Below, piece by piece: positions 34,389-43,613 of a stretch of 64,000 nt of DNA. The first letter of the stretch is position 1; the number at the start of each line of letters is the position of its first letter. The position numbers and the translations under genes were made by a program. This stretch comes from Candidatus Parabeggiatoa sp. nov. 2 (lineage in GTDB: Bacteria; Pseudomonadota; Gammaproteobacteria; Beggiatoales; Beggiatoaceae), in assembly GCA_002085445.1 (NCBI GenBank), contig NBMI01000017.1, positions 24,630-88,629 of the forward strand, given 5' to 3'. Below the pieces are notes generated by a model. It did no database searches, had not been told where the DNA came from, and saw only the letters and a program-made list of their open reading frames with translations.

Positions 34389-35687
34389 ATGCGTACACTC
34401 TGGTTGTGTTTATTAAGTTATATCGTGTTATTTAGCCATGTCCACGCCATTTTAACCATCGACATCATTGGCGGCAAAGAAGAAGGCGGACAACCCATTG
34501 CCATCGTGCCCTTTGGCTTAGAAACCGGGATGCCATCTCCGTATCAAAATATAGCCAAGATTGTGTCCAATGATTTACACCGCAGTGGACGCTTCGCCAC
34601 GATGCCGGTACACCTGTTACCAGAACAACCTTCTTACTCTGATCAAATCCGTTTTCGACGTTGGCAAGCGGCCGGGATGCCACATCTGGTGATAGGACGT
34701 ATCGCCGGCGGACTAACAGGTGGGTACACCGTTGAATTTGAGTTATTTGATGTCTCTCGACGCAAACCCATTATCGGTTACCGCTATACCGCTGACGCTA
34801 AAACGCTACGGCAAGTCGCTCATCAAATCAGTGATGATATTTACAAAGCCTTGACGGGAAAGCGCGGAGTATTTAGCACCCGGATTGTTTATGTGACGGT
34901 GCTGCGTCGCGGCTTGCGAACTCAATATCACCTCTATATTGCCGATGCCGACGGTGCTAATCCACGCTTGATGTTGAGATCGAAAGAACCGGTTTTATCA
35001 CCCTGTTGGTCACCCGACGGGCAACGCATTGCTTATGTGACTTACTCCAAAACTAAAAGAACCAAAAACATGGCCGTCTATATACAAGAGATTCGCACTG
35101 GGCGGCGCACTCGTGTGTCAGCCAGACGAGGCCTCAATGCGGCCCCAGCGTGGTCACCTGACGGCAAACATTTGGCGTTGACTTTATCGAAAGATGGCAA
35201 CCCCGAAATCTATCTTCTGAATTTACGCACTGGTGCCTTAACCCGCTTGACTCATCATCAGGCGATTGATACAGAGCCAGAATGGTCACCCAATGGCAAC
35301 TCGTTGGTATTTACTTCAGATCGCAGCGGTAAACCACAGATTTATCGCATGTCGGCCAACGGTGGCAAAGCGCAGCGTTTAACCTTTAAGGGCGACTACA
35401 ATGCGCGTCCACGTTTTTCTCCCGATGGACGTAAACTGGCTTTACTGCATGGCAGTGGCAATAAATATCAGATTGCGGTGCTAACGCTAAGTAGCGGAAA
35501 ATTGGATATTCTGAGCAAAACCACTTTAGATGAATCGCCCAGCTTTGCACCCAATGGTAGTATGATTATCTATGCAACGGGCACTGAACTTGCAGCCGTC
35601 TCAATAGATGGGCGTGTACGCCAACGTTTGGCGGTGGATATGAGCGAAGAAGTGCGGGAGCCAGCTTGGTCGCCTTTTTATAGATAG
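34389..35687 (+). CDS. tolB: Tol-Pal system beta-propeller protein TolB
   Basis: TolB is the periplasmic partner of Pal and TolA. From the ATG at 34389 (GGGAGA 7 nt upstream) the protein has 432 residues: a signal peptide (MRTLWLCLLSYIVLFSHVHA), an N-terminal domain, and a six-bladed propeller with WSPDGQRIAY, WSPDGKHLAL, WSPNGNSLVF and FSPDGRKLAL repeats, ending WSPFYR. An ORF start 19 codons upstream overlaps tolA and would spoil the signal peptide. A MITE lies 4 bp after the stop. Confidence 0.97.
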   Translation: MRTLWLCLLSYIVLFSHVHAILTIDIIGGKEEGGQPIAIVPFGLETGMPSPYQNIAKIVSNDLHRSGRFATMPVHLLPEQPSYSDQIRFRRWQAAGMPHLVIGRIAGGLTGGYTVEFELFDVSRRKPIIGYRYTADAKTLRQVAHQISDDIYKALTGKRGVFSTRIVYVTVLRRGLRTQYHLYIADADGANPRLMLRSKEPVLSPCWSPDGQRIAYVTYSKTKRTKNMAVYIQEIRTGRRTRVSARRGLNAAPAWSPDGKHLALTLSKDGNPEIYLLNLRTGALTRLTHHQAIDTEPEWSPNGNSLVFTSDRSGKPQIYRMSANGGKAQRLTFKGDYNARPRFSPDGRKLALLHGSGNKYQIAVLTLSSGKLDILSKTTLDESPSFAPNGSMIIYATGTELAAVSIDGRVRQRLAVDMSEEVREPAWSPFYR

Positions 35688-35691
35688 AGCC

Positions 35692-35850
35692 TGGGGTGGT
35701 GAAAATAATTAATGATTAATGATTAATGATTAATGATTAATGATTAATGATTAATGAATTAAATGAGATTTTTTACAACTAAATTTACTAAGCGGAATGA
35801 AAATGGGATCACGTTTTAGAACCCGTTGGAACTTCCTTTTCATCACCCCA
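35692..35850. mobile_element. MITE with 14-bp inverted ends and a target site duplication
   Basis: The ends TGGGGTGGTGAAAA and TTTTCATCACCCCA are inverted repeats (13 of 14). GATAGAGCC stands immediately on both sides (from 35683 and from 35851), a 9-bp target duplication (10 if the following T is shared). The left flank copy overlaps the tolB stop. Inside are seven TTAATGA heptamers and the motif GGGATCACGTTTTAGAACCC. Relatives lie at 22421 and 29626. Confidence 0.85.
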
Positions 35851-36372
35851 GATAGAGCCTCTAAAAACCTTGTAATAGGGTGGGCAACGTGTTGCCCGCC
35901 CTCGTCGTATTTTGATGGGCAAGAAGCAAAAAACGGGAGCAAAGAACACCCTACATATATGGATTTATTCTTAACTTAAGGTTTAGTCTCTTACTTTAAA
36001 ACGCCAAAACCACAAAAAGCGGCTCTGGTTATGTCTAAGGGGCAAGCTCCCTTGGGTGATAAACCATCTATCACCTTTAATTATATATAATAACTGCTTT
36101 AGCAGACTTTAGCTTTTAGCCTTGGGATTTATCCCAAGGCGCTGGGATTTATCCCAAGGCGGGGGGAACTACTGTTAATTAAAAAACGTGATCATCGAGA
36201 ATTCGGGTGTGTACCACTTGTCCAAGTAGCAAGTTTTTATCAATAGGGCCTTCAATCAAATTAACAGAATCAATTCGCCAACCTGGCCCTCAAAAAAACC
36301 GCTTATGTTTGACATTTTCATTTTTAAATTTGCCCATTACCCATTACCCATGAGATTAAAGGAGTATGTTCT
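35851..36372. other. tolB-pal gap with repeat elements
   Basis: No gene is seen. There is a GGGTGGGCAACGTGTTGCCCGCCC hairpin cut here to GGGTGGGCAACGTG (near 35878), two CTGGGATTTATCCCAAGGCG palindromes (36120-36165) and a composite GGGTGTGT/AGGGCCTTCA...TGGCCCTC element at 36203-36303. AAAGGAG at 36357-36363 is the pal ribosome binding site. Confidence 0.6.
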
Positions 36373-36942
36373 ATGAACAAATGGCATTATTTAGTGCTGA
36401 TGTTAGCGGCACTCGTTTTTGCGGGATGTAGCACTCCACAGGTAAAGCAACCGGAGGTAACTGAAGCCAGTGCCAGAATACCTCCCCCGATTTTTGGTAC
36501 TACGACAAGGGCACCCAATATCCCAGATGACACGACGCTTGGTGCCGATGATGATATACCCCTGACAATGAGTGAAACCGAAACGGAAGGAGACGTGAGT
36601 GGTAGTGGTATTCCCCGTAAGCGGATCATCTACTTTAGTTATGATAGGAGCGAGATTGGACCTAAATATCGCACCATACTTGAAGCACATGCCGCTTACC
36701 TGAACAAAAACCCGGATGCCTCTGTCCGCTTGGAAGGCCATGCCGATGAACGGGGTTCGCGTGAATACAATTTGGCCTTGGGTGAGCGGCGTGCAGAGGT
36801 GACCAAAGACACCTTGATGGGGTTGGGTGTCTTTGAAAATCAATTGAATACCTTAAGCTACGGTGAAGAACGGCCCACAACATCGGGACACAACGAAAAA
36901 TCTTGGTGGCGTAACCGTCGAGTTGAGATAGTCTATCCTTGA
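36373..36942 (+). CDS. pal: Peptidoglycan-associated lipoprotein Pal
   Basis: Pal anchors the outer membrane to peptidoglycan. The 189-residue protein has a lipoprotein signal with lipobox VFAGC (Cys at 19), a flexible linker and an OmpA-type C-terminal domain (about 80-188) with YFSYDRSEI, LEGHADERGSREYNLALGER, and the closing NRRVEIVYP; the longer run is quoted only in pieces: LEGHADERGS, REYNLALGER. The peptidoglycan-binding residues are present. The ribosome binding site AAAGGAG is well placed. Confidence 0.97.
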   Translation: MNKWHYLVLMLAALVFAGCSTPQVKQPEVTEASARIPPPIFGTTTRAPNIPDDTTLGADDDIPLTMSETETEGDVSGSGIPRKRIIYFSYDRSEIGPKYRTILEAHAAYLNKNPDASVRLEGHADERGSREYNLALGERRAEVTKDTLMGLGVFENQLNTLSYGEERPTTSGHNEKSWWRNRRVEIVYP

Positions 36943-36949
36943 TGAAAAT

Positions 36950-37141
36950 CAGGAGTCCAAACTTTAGTTTGGCAGAGTAGTAATACGCGGATTCCTGTTA
37001 TTGACCTATCCTATTTTTTGGCGGGTTATTTAGACTATCGATTTTGGGGGCCATAAAAGACTTTGGAGGTATTCAAATTAAGTTATGGCCCTCTGTCGCG
37101 CTGGTAAGAGAAATCCGATTTCTTGAAGAAATCGGATTTCT
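36950..37141. repeat. Inverted GGGCCATAA element and AAATCCGATTTC hairpin
   Basis: From 36957 a CCAAACTTTAGTTTGG end leads to GGGGGCCATAAAAGACTTTG and TTATGGCCCTCTGTCGCGC at about 37101, the reverse of the 42391-42528 element. It is followed by a near-perfect hairpin GAAATCCGATTTCTTG / AAGAAATCGGATTTC (37109-37141), related to one inside the tpsA debris at 42170-42202. Confidence 0.7.
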
Positions 37142-37204
37142 TCCAACATTGACATTTTTACACTTTTTTTACACTTTTTGACACTTTTTAAAGGAGTTAC
37201 TTCT

Positions 37205-37840
37205 GTGGATAAAAATCGTCGCGATTTACTGAAGGCTGGCAGTTTAACGGCTGTCGCGGGTATTGCTGGTGTTGCTGCTTTGACTTCTTCTAAGCAAGCA
37301 CAGGCCGCACTTTTTGGCGCTGAAAAGGGGCCCCTTCCCCGTGAAGCTGGGGCCGGTGTTCGAGTTTTTTATGATGTCGGCCGAAGAGATGTTCCGGCAA
37401 TGGGGCAAATTTTTGTCTACGATTATTCCAAATACCAACCCAAAAATTTGGTGCTCCAAACGCCCGGTGGCAAAGTGGGGATTGGCACCGTCAATCCAAG
37501 AGAGAAACTTGATGTTGCGGGAAAAGTTCGTGCCAGACGTTTCATTCAAACTTCGTCAAGAGAGTTCAAGGAAAACATTGCGGAACTTTCCACTCAAGAA
37601 GCTGTCGAGGCGTTAGAAAAACTTAACCCGGTCAAATTTAGCTACAAAGTGGATGACGATAAAACTCAGTATCCTGGCTTTATTGCTGAGGAGGTGCCTG
37701 AGTTAGTGGCAACACCTGATCGGCAAGGTGTGGACTCGATGGATATTGTGGCGGTGTTAACTAAAGTTGTGCAACAACAACAACAGAGTATTTCCGCATT
37801 ACAAGAAGAATTCAAATCGCTTAAGGAGCGAATTGGGTGA
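37205..37840 (+). CDS. Tat-exported protein with C-terminal S74 intramolecular chaperone domain
   Basis: From the GTG at 37205 (AAAGGAG 10 nt upstream) the protein begins with a twin-arginine signal ([19 protein letters not shown]). It continues with a tail-fibre-like segment, [20 protein letters not shown], and ends with a peptidase S74/intramolecular chaperone domain: SSREFKENI with the Ser/Lys pair, [24 protein letters not shown] and a C-terminal coiled coil rich in Gln. Such domains trimerise and self-cleave in phage tailspikes and adhesins. Here one sits in the position usually taken by cpoB/ybgF, and its stop overlaps the queC start (GTGA). Combination with Tat export is unusual. Function unknown. 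Confidence 0.85.
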   Translation: MDKNRRDLLKAGSLTAVAGIAGVAALTSSKQAQAALFGAEKGPLPREAGAGVRVFYDVGRRDVPAMGQIFVYDYSKYQPKNLVLQTPGGKVGIGTVNPREKLDVAGKVRARRFIQTSSREFKENIAELSTQEAVEALEKLNPVKFSYKVDDDKTQYPGFIAEEVPELVATPDRQGVDSMDIVAVLTKVVQQQQQSISALQEEFKSLKERIG

Positions 37841-38532
37841 GTTCTGACAAGGCGGCAGTTGTGCTAGTGTCTGGCGGACTAGATTCCGCCACCACCCTAG
37901 CCATCGCTAAATCACAAGGCTATGCTTGTTACGCCCTGAGTTTTGATTATGGGCAACGCCACCGTGTTGAGTTGCAAGCCGCTCGTCAAGTCGCGGAAAG
38001 CTTAGGTGCCCAAGAACATAAATTCATTCACCTGAATTTAGACAGCATCGGCGGTTCCGCGCTGACAGATACTCAAATTAAGGTGCCTGTTTCAGGACTG
38101 ACTGACCAAATTCCAGTCACTTATGTGCCGGCTCGTAACACCGTTTTTTTAGCTTTAGCCTTGGGTTGGGCGGAAGTGTTATTAGCTTATCACTTGTTTA
38201 TGGGTGTTAATGCTGTCGATTATTCGGGTTATCCTGACTGTCGTCCCCAATTCATTGCCGCTTTTGAAAAGCTGGCGAATCTTGCCACCAAGGCGGGTGT
38301 AGAAGGGCATCCCTTCAAAATACATACGCCCTTGATTCATTTGACGAAGGCACAGATTATTCAAGAAGGGTTGCGTTTAGGCGTGGACTATAGTATGACA
38401 ATTTCGTGCTATCAACCGAGCCCAGAAGGTTATGCGTGTGGTGTTTGCGATGCTTGCCGTTTACGGGCGGGCGGATTTCGTGCGTTAGGGGTGGCTGATC
38501 CAACTCAATATATTTCTCCATCGCCTTTCTAA
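37837..38532 (+). CDS. queC: 7-cyano-7-deazaguanine synthase QueC
   Basis: It converts 7-carboxy-7-deazaguanine to preQ0 with ATP and ammonia in queuosine biosynthesis. The 231-residue protein has the PP-loop SGGLDS near residue 13, [15 protein letters not shown], and the zinc-binding cysteines in the tail ([20 protein letters not shown], shown at its full 20 residues). The GTG start overlaps the preceding stop by 4 nt. queE, often adjacent, is absent here. Confidence 0.96.
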   Translation: MSSDKAAVVLVSGGLDSATTLAIAKSQGYACYALSFDYGQRHRVELQAARQVAESLGAQEHKFIHLNLDSIGGSALTDTQIKVPVSGLTDQIPVTYVPARNTVFLALALGWAEVLLAYHLFMGVNAVDYSGYPDCRPQFIAAFEKLANLATKAGVEGHPFKIHTPLIHLTKAQIIQEGLRLGVDYSMTISCYQPSPEGYACGVCDACRLRAGGFRALGVADPTQYISPSPF

Positions 38533-38578
38533 TAATTAATATTTCATTTGAGTTCTCCGGAGTTTAAGGTATAGTATT

Positions 38579-39075
38579 ATACACAATAACTACAAGGATT
38601 CGTTATAAAAACGGATTAAAAACCTATAACTACAAGGATTCTATATAATAAAGGATTAAAAACCTATAACTACAAGGATTGTATATAATAAAGGATTAAA
38701 AGCGAACTACAAGGATTGTATATAATAAAGGATTAAAAAACTATATCTACAAGGATTGTATAATCGATACGGATTCTGCTTCCAACGCTGGAATGTTGGA
38801 ACAAAAGCTTGAATTTGTAATCCTGTAATCCCTTTTTATATACAATCCTTGTTGTTCTGGCTTTTTTTTAATCCGTTTTTATAACGAATCCTTGTAGTTA
38901 TTCCTTTTTAGATACAATCCTTGTTGTTCTTGCTGGTGGTTTGAATTTGTAATCCCTTTTTATATACAATCCTTGTTGTTCTGGCTTTTTTTTAATCCGT
39001 TTTTATAACGAATCCTTGTAGTTATTCCTTTTTAGATACAATCCTTGTAGTTTATAACTAATCCTTGTAGGCCCG
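38579..39075. repeat. CTACAAGGATT array, inverted about a central hairpin (left of tpsA1)
   Basis: The left half carries about five units CTACAAGGATTGTATATAAT then AAAGGATTAAAA in direct orientation. The right half carries about eight in reverse (ATACAATCCTTGTAG). The centre contains TTCCAACGCTGGAATGTTGGAA, a small hairpin (quoted in part: TCCAACGCTGGAATGTTGGA). The same centre and order recur right of tpsA1 at 41740-41815. Confidence 0.9.
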
Positions 39076-39079
39076 CTTT

Positions 39080-41485
39080 TCAAAACAACTGCTCATCAAT
39101 CACGCTACTTTCTGGAGTGGCTTGGGGTTGAGATGCCAACCCTTTATGGGCCGACGGCCGAGCAGTGGTGTCCTTGCCTTTCTTGCTGGGCGATGGATTC
39201 GGTTTTTCTCGTTTGCAATGACTGGTTGAAAGAGCCAATTTGTTAGGTGGATTCTTAATAAAGGTTGCTGTTTTAATAGGTAAACTATCCGACAGCAATG
39301 GCCCACTTGGCAACAAATCACCCACCGCATTGGAAGTGCCTTCGCTGGGTACTATAACAAAGCGGCTCTGCTTTTCAGCAATCCGTGAACGGCACGGGGG
39401 TTGCAGTTGATTGCTTTTTACAAAAGCAGCCGGTAACACGACCAAAAAGCTATCCATATCCACCGACGGCGAGTCAATCTGCACGTCGCCATCTAAACCC
39501 AATCTTGACGAGGCACTCACCAAACTGCAAGGTGATTTGATAAACTGTTCAGCCACAATGCGAATATTGCCACCATGCCCAGCATCAGCTTGGGCTTTGA
39601 TTTGTCCTTTGTCTAAAACGACAAATACCGGGTGGGAAATGGTGATATTGCCACCATCGCCTTTGCCACCTTTAACACTGGTTGTGATTTCACCCCCTCG
39701 TAAATAGAGTAAGTTGGGGGTTATGACGGTAATATTGCCACCGGCGGCATTGTCTGCTGATGTTTCAATAGAACCGTTTAAGTTTAGGGTGCCGGCCCGC
39801 ACCACAATGTTGCCGGCATCCCCCGCTTCATCATCGGATTCCTCATCAGACGAAGCGCTGGTGATACCACCAAAGCCTTCTTTTTTCGTACCTGAAATAG
39901 TTAAAGTATCAGTCACAAAGATATCGAGAGCGCCGGCATCTCCAGAAGAGTTATCTGTGAGTGTGGCAATGAAACTATTATTCGTCAAGCGCAGAAAAAC
40001 CGCTTCTATTTCAATACTTCCAGCATGACCACGACTACCTTCCACCGACGCAGTCGTAATAGCAGCGGCATTTGGGATGGCACCCGAAAGAGCCAACGTA
40101 TCCTTCACTCTGATAATGATAGAGCCACCGTTTCCTAGCCCAAATGTCTGGGTGCTAATGTACGCGCCCTCGCTCATTGTGACACGGCCAGCCTCTATCA
40201 AGATACTGCCACCATCACCTTGCGCTTTTGCCAGGCGAGTTCCAGAAGTAGAGCCAATACTTGAACCGCCATAAACCCAATCTTTACTGGTGACATCATG
40301 TGCGCTATTGACCCCGGAAAGTTCCAAAGTCTCAGTGACTTTGAGAGTTATTGTTCCTCCCTTTCCATCCCCAAATACGTCACTAGTAATATTTGAGCCA
40401 TTTTTGAGTGTGATTTGGCGGGCATGGATATCAATATTTCCGCCCTGACCGGCACTAAACGAAGTCGTCGAAATCACATTACTCATGGTATACGTATCAC
40501 TTCGTTTAAACAATATTTCACCTTCTCCGGCAAGAATTAAGCTATCTGTCACATCAAGGACGATGGAACCGCCTTTTCCCGTTCCTTTGGTCTCTGCAAA
40601 AATGCCGCCGCCTTGCAACAACGATAAATTGTCCACCCGAATGTCTGTTATTCCACCGTCTTGTTCACCTAGCGTGTTACTACTGATTTGACTACTCATC
40701 AATTCAAAACGTCCCCCTCGAATAAAAACATTACCGCCCCGATTGCCACTGGTTGTTATCTGCGTGTTATTGGAGGCGATAATGGAGCCACCCGGCGTGT
40801 CAAGACTTATATTTAATCCCGTCTGGCTCGGTATCACTTCGGCCGGTGAGGCAACCGAAGCCAGATTAATTCGTCCAGAGGGTGTCGAGAGTTGCGTATT
40901 TGAAAAACGTAGTGAACCGCCGATGAGCGAAAAAGTTTGCTCTTTGGGAATGGACAGCTGGCTATCTTGAGTGGTGAGAGGGGCTGGATTATTGGTTAGA
41001 AAACCAAACGCTTCAACTGGTGCAACCTTCAACAAACTCTGACTCGGTTGACGCGCATCAAAACGCCCGTTATCTCCCAAACGCAAATAGTCGGCCGTGC
41101 TGGCATGAAAACTCCCTTGCACATCCAGCCGCGCATTAGGCCCAAACATGATCCCATACGGATTAAGGAAATACAGGTTTGCGTTAGGGATGGTTGAGCG
41201 AAAGAGTCCGTCAATGTGTGACGGATTACCACCTGTGACGCGACTGAGGATGTTTTGGACACTGTTTGGGCCAGAAAACGTTGCGCTTTCGTGACTGTTC
41301 AGATTGAAGTCACGAAAACTGTGGAACAGATTGGGGCCATGTTGTCGTCCTAACTCGGCCCCAATTTGAAAGTTTGGGCCTTCTAAGTTGATAGAGGGGC
41401 CTAATGTGCCGTCGGTGGTGATTTGGGCCGTGGTTGGTAAGGCCATGATTGATAAAGAGATTGTCAGTATGGTTTGTGGTTTCAT
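39080..41485 (-). CDS. Two-partner-secretion exoprotein, filamentous haemagglutinin family (TpsA1)
   Basis: It is a secreted beta-helical adhesin or matrix protein exported by a TpsB transporter that is not in this window. The 801-residue protein has a signal peptide (about 1-20), the TPS/haemagglutination domain (about 25-270) with HSFRDFNLNSHESATF, GPNSVQNILSRVTGG, FLNPYGIMFG and GSFHASTAD, then many degenerate Gly-rich beta-helix repeats. The C-terminal module resembles TpsA2: SSRLGLDGDVQIDSPSVD, FLVVLP, and PPCRSR with one Cys. It is bracketed by near-identical CTACAAGGATT arrays on both sides. Confidence 0.92.
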   Translation of the reverse strand: MKPQTILTISLSIMALPTTAQITTDGTLGPSINLEGPNFQIGAELGRQHGPNLFHSFRDFNLNSHESATFSGPNSVQNILSRVTGGNPSHIDGLFRSTIPNANLYFLNPYGIMFGPNARLDVQGSFHASTADYLRLGDNGRFDARQPSQSLLKVAPVEAFGFLTNNPAPLTTQDSQLSIPKEQTFSLIGGSLRFSNTQLSTPSGRINLASVASPAEVIPSQTGLNISLDTPGGSIIASNNTQITTSGNRGGNVFIRGGRFELMSSQISSNTLGEQDGGITDIRVDNLSLLQGGGIFAETKGTGKGGSIVLDVTDSLILAGEGEILFKRSDTYTMSNVISTTSFSAGQGGNIDIHARQITLKNGSNITSDVFGDGKGGTITLKVTETLELSGVNSAHDVTSKDWVYGGSSIGSTSGTRLAKAQGDGGSILIEAGRVTMSEGAYISTQTFGLGNGGSIIIRVKDTLALSGAIPNAAAITTASVEGSRGHAGSIEIEAVFLRLTNNSFIATLTDNSSGDAGALDIFVTDTLTISGTKKEGFGGITSASSDEESDDEAGDAGNIVVRAGTLNLNGSIETSADNAAGGNITVITPNLLYLRGGEITTSVKGGKGDGGNITISHPVFVVLDKGQIKAQADAGHGGNIRIVAEQFIKSPCSLVSASSRLGLDGDVQIDSPSVDMDSFLVVLPAAFVKSNQLQPPCRSRIAEKQSRFVIVPSEGTSNAVGDLLPSGPLLSDSLPIKTATFIKNPPNKLALSTSHCKREKPNPSPSKKGKDTTARPSAHKGLASQPQATPESSVIDEQLF

Positions 41486-41529
41486 TTGAGTTTATCCTGA
41501 GTTTAAGTTGAGTGCAGTTAGGTATAATA

Positions 41530-42048
41530 TTAGACACAATAACTACAAGGATTCGTTATAAAAACGGATTAAAAACCTATAACTACAAGGATTCTATATA
41601 ATAAAGGATTAAAAGCGAACTACAAGGATTGTATATAATAAAGGATTAAAAACCTATAACTACAAGGCTACAAGGATTGTATATAATAAAGGATTAAAAA
41701 CCTATAACTACACGGATTGTATAATCGAGATGGATTCTGCTTCCAACGCTGGAATGTTGGAACAAAAGCTTGAATTTGTAATCCTGTAATCCCTTTTTAT
41801 ATACAATCCTTGTAGTCCTTGCGGTTTTTTAATCCGTTATTATAACGAAACGAAGTTCAGCGAAGCTAATCCTTGTAGATATTGCGGTTTTTTAATCCGT
41901 TATTATAACGAATCCTTGTAGTTCTTGCTGTTTTGAATCAATAACTACAAGAATTATATCTATCTAAAAACGGATATTAAAGCTGATGATTTCAGTCATC
42001 CTCGGTACCAATCCCTTATAAAATACAATCCTTGTAGTTATTCCATAA
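41530..42048. repeat. CTACAAGGATT array right of tpsA1, near-copy of 38579-39075
   Basis: It has the same direct-then-inverted layout and the same centre (GGATTCTGCTTCCAACGCTG, AACAAAAGCTTGAATTTG). The right half contains an extra GAAACGAAGTTCAGCGAAGC insertion. Because both arrays lie in the same orientation, tpsA1 sits between long direct repeats. Confidence 0.9.
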
Positions 42049-42301
42049 AACTCTTCGGTGTCGTTGGCATCCCATCGCCTTCGATGTTGACGGTAAACGT
42101 ACTAAGTTTATTAAAGCCACGAAAACTGTGGAACAGATTGGGGCCATGTTGTCGTCCTCTTGGGGATCGATCTCCGATTTTTCTAAAAAATCGGATTTCT
42201 TTGACTCAAATGTGTGACGGATTTCCGCCAGTGACGCGATTAATAACGTTTTGGACACGGTTTGGGCCAAAAAACGTGGCGCTCTTGTTCAAGTTAAGGG
42301 A
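42042..42301 (-). pseudogene. Scrambled tpsA fragments
   Basis: The segment 42206-42301 reads SLNLNKSATFFGPNR, VQNVINRVTGGNPSHI, stop. The segment 42042-42158 reads GRQHGPNLFHSFRGFNKL and runs to FME, stop. In intact TpsA the second piece comes before the first, so the order is reversed. A CGATTTTTCTAAAAAATCG hairpin sits at the joint. These are remains of a second tpsA shuffled by repeats. Confidence 0.8.
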
Positions 42302-42390
42302 GTCCAAAAAAAATAATTCTCCCAAATGCCAATTCAAGCCGTAAAGGATGGCTAGCTTATCACCTATCACTTTAGTACAACTAATGAACG

Positions 42391-42782
42391 ATGAAGCGCG
42401 ACAGGGGGCCATAACTTAATTTGGAAACCTCCAAAACACTTTATGGCCCTCAACGTGTTCAAATAACCCTACAAATATAGGTAAATAACAAGAACTGCGT
42501 ATCACTACTCTGCCAAACTAAAGTTTGGACGACAGCCAAACTAAAGTTTGGAGGACTGTTTGAGAACGACCAACAATTCTGCGAATGTTTTCATTTAAAG
42601 GCGGCCTAGTTAAGCAACAAAACACCTACAAAAAGTGTCAATAATGAAGCGCGACAGGGGGCCATAACTTAATTTGGAAACCTCCAAAACACTTTATGGC
42701 CCTCAAAGTGTTCAAATAACCCTACAAATATAGGTAAATAACAAGAACTGCGTATCACTACTCTGCCAAACGTTAGTTTGGA
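42391..42782. repeat. Two direct copies of the GGGCCATAA/TTATGGCCC element
   Basis: Copies at 42391-42528 and 42643-42782 share ATGAAGCGCGACAGGGGGCC, the stem GGGCCATAA...TTATGGCCC, and GAACTGCGTATCACTACTC ending in CCAAAC(TA)AAGTTTGG. They are about 95% alike by eye. A third copy lies at 44123-44222, and reverse copies lie near 26.2 and 37.0 kb. The family is MITE-like. Confidence 0.8.
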
Positions 42783-42789
42783 CGACTAG

Positions 42790-43516
42790 TTGCGTGAGGC
42801 GATAAATCGCCTACTACAAACAGCTTAACTTAATGGCAATGATCCTACAACTGGGATAATTTATTTTTTGGATATTCCTTAGTTAGTAGCAGGTGATTCA
42901 TCGCCTAACCAAACTCGTTTTCGCTTTAACTCCGAACGAGTTAGTTAGTAGTAGGCAATTCATCGCCTAACCAAAGTCGTTTTCGCTTTGACGTAGAACG
43001 AGTTCGTTCGTAGTAGGCGATTCATCGCCTTAACCAAACTCGTTTTCGCTTTGACGTAGAACGAGTTAGTTAGTAGTAGGCGATTCATCGCCTTAACCAA
43101 AATCGCTTTCGCTTTGACGTAGAACGAGTTCTACTTGTTTGTAGAAGTTTTGTCCATTCCTGATGAGTACTTTGATTGGGAAATAAACGAATTTTGAAAA
43201 ACTTGGCTTGATTCGTTAATTTCTTAATTCAAAGTACTCTGGTTTTAGGTACAAAAGTTATCTGGATAACTAGAGTCGTAGGCAATTCATCGCCTCAACC
43301 AAACTCGTTTTCGCTTTGACTCCGAACGAGTTAGTTAGTAGTAGGCAATTCATCGCCTCAACCAAAGTCGCTTTTGCTTTGACGTAGAACGAGTTAGTTA
43401 GTAGTAGGCGATTTATCGCCTCAACCAAACTCGTTTTCGCTTTGACGTAGAACGAGTTCTACTTGTTTGTAGAAGTTTTGTCCATTCCTGATGAGTACTT
43501 TGATTGGGAAATAAAT
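42790..43516. repeat. 63-bp GTAGTAGGCGATTCATCGCC arrays in two blocks
   Basis: Units of AGTAGGCGATTCATCGCC, then AACCAAACTCGTTTTCGC and TTTGACGTAGAACGAGTT, repeat four times at 42885-43130 and three times at 43270-43455. Both blocks end with an identical 64-bp segment, TTCTACTTGTTTGTAGAAG through TTTGATTGGGAAATAAA, so the whole block was duplicated at a distance of about 325 bp. Confidence 0.85.
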
Positions 43517-43613
43517 TGTCATGGCTAAGTTATTTCGCCTAAAAACCACCGTCATTCCTTGTGATCCAAAAATCCGTTATAACGTTATAATCAAAAAAAG
43601 TTTATCTGAAAAA

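Noticed and set aside
37178..37204. TTG start for the S74 protein
   Set aside because: The GTG at 37205 has AAAGGAG at good distance and places the twin-arginine motif at the N-terminus.
42790..43516. 63-bp arrays as coding for a repeat protein
   Set aside because: Stops appear in most frames, units vary in length between copies, and no start context is present.
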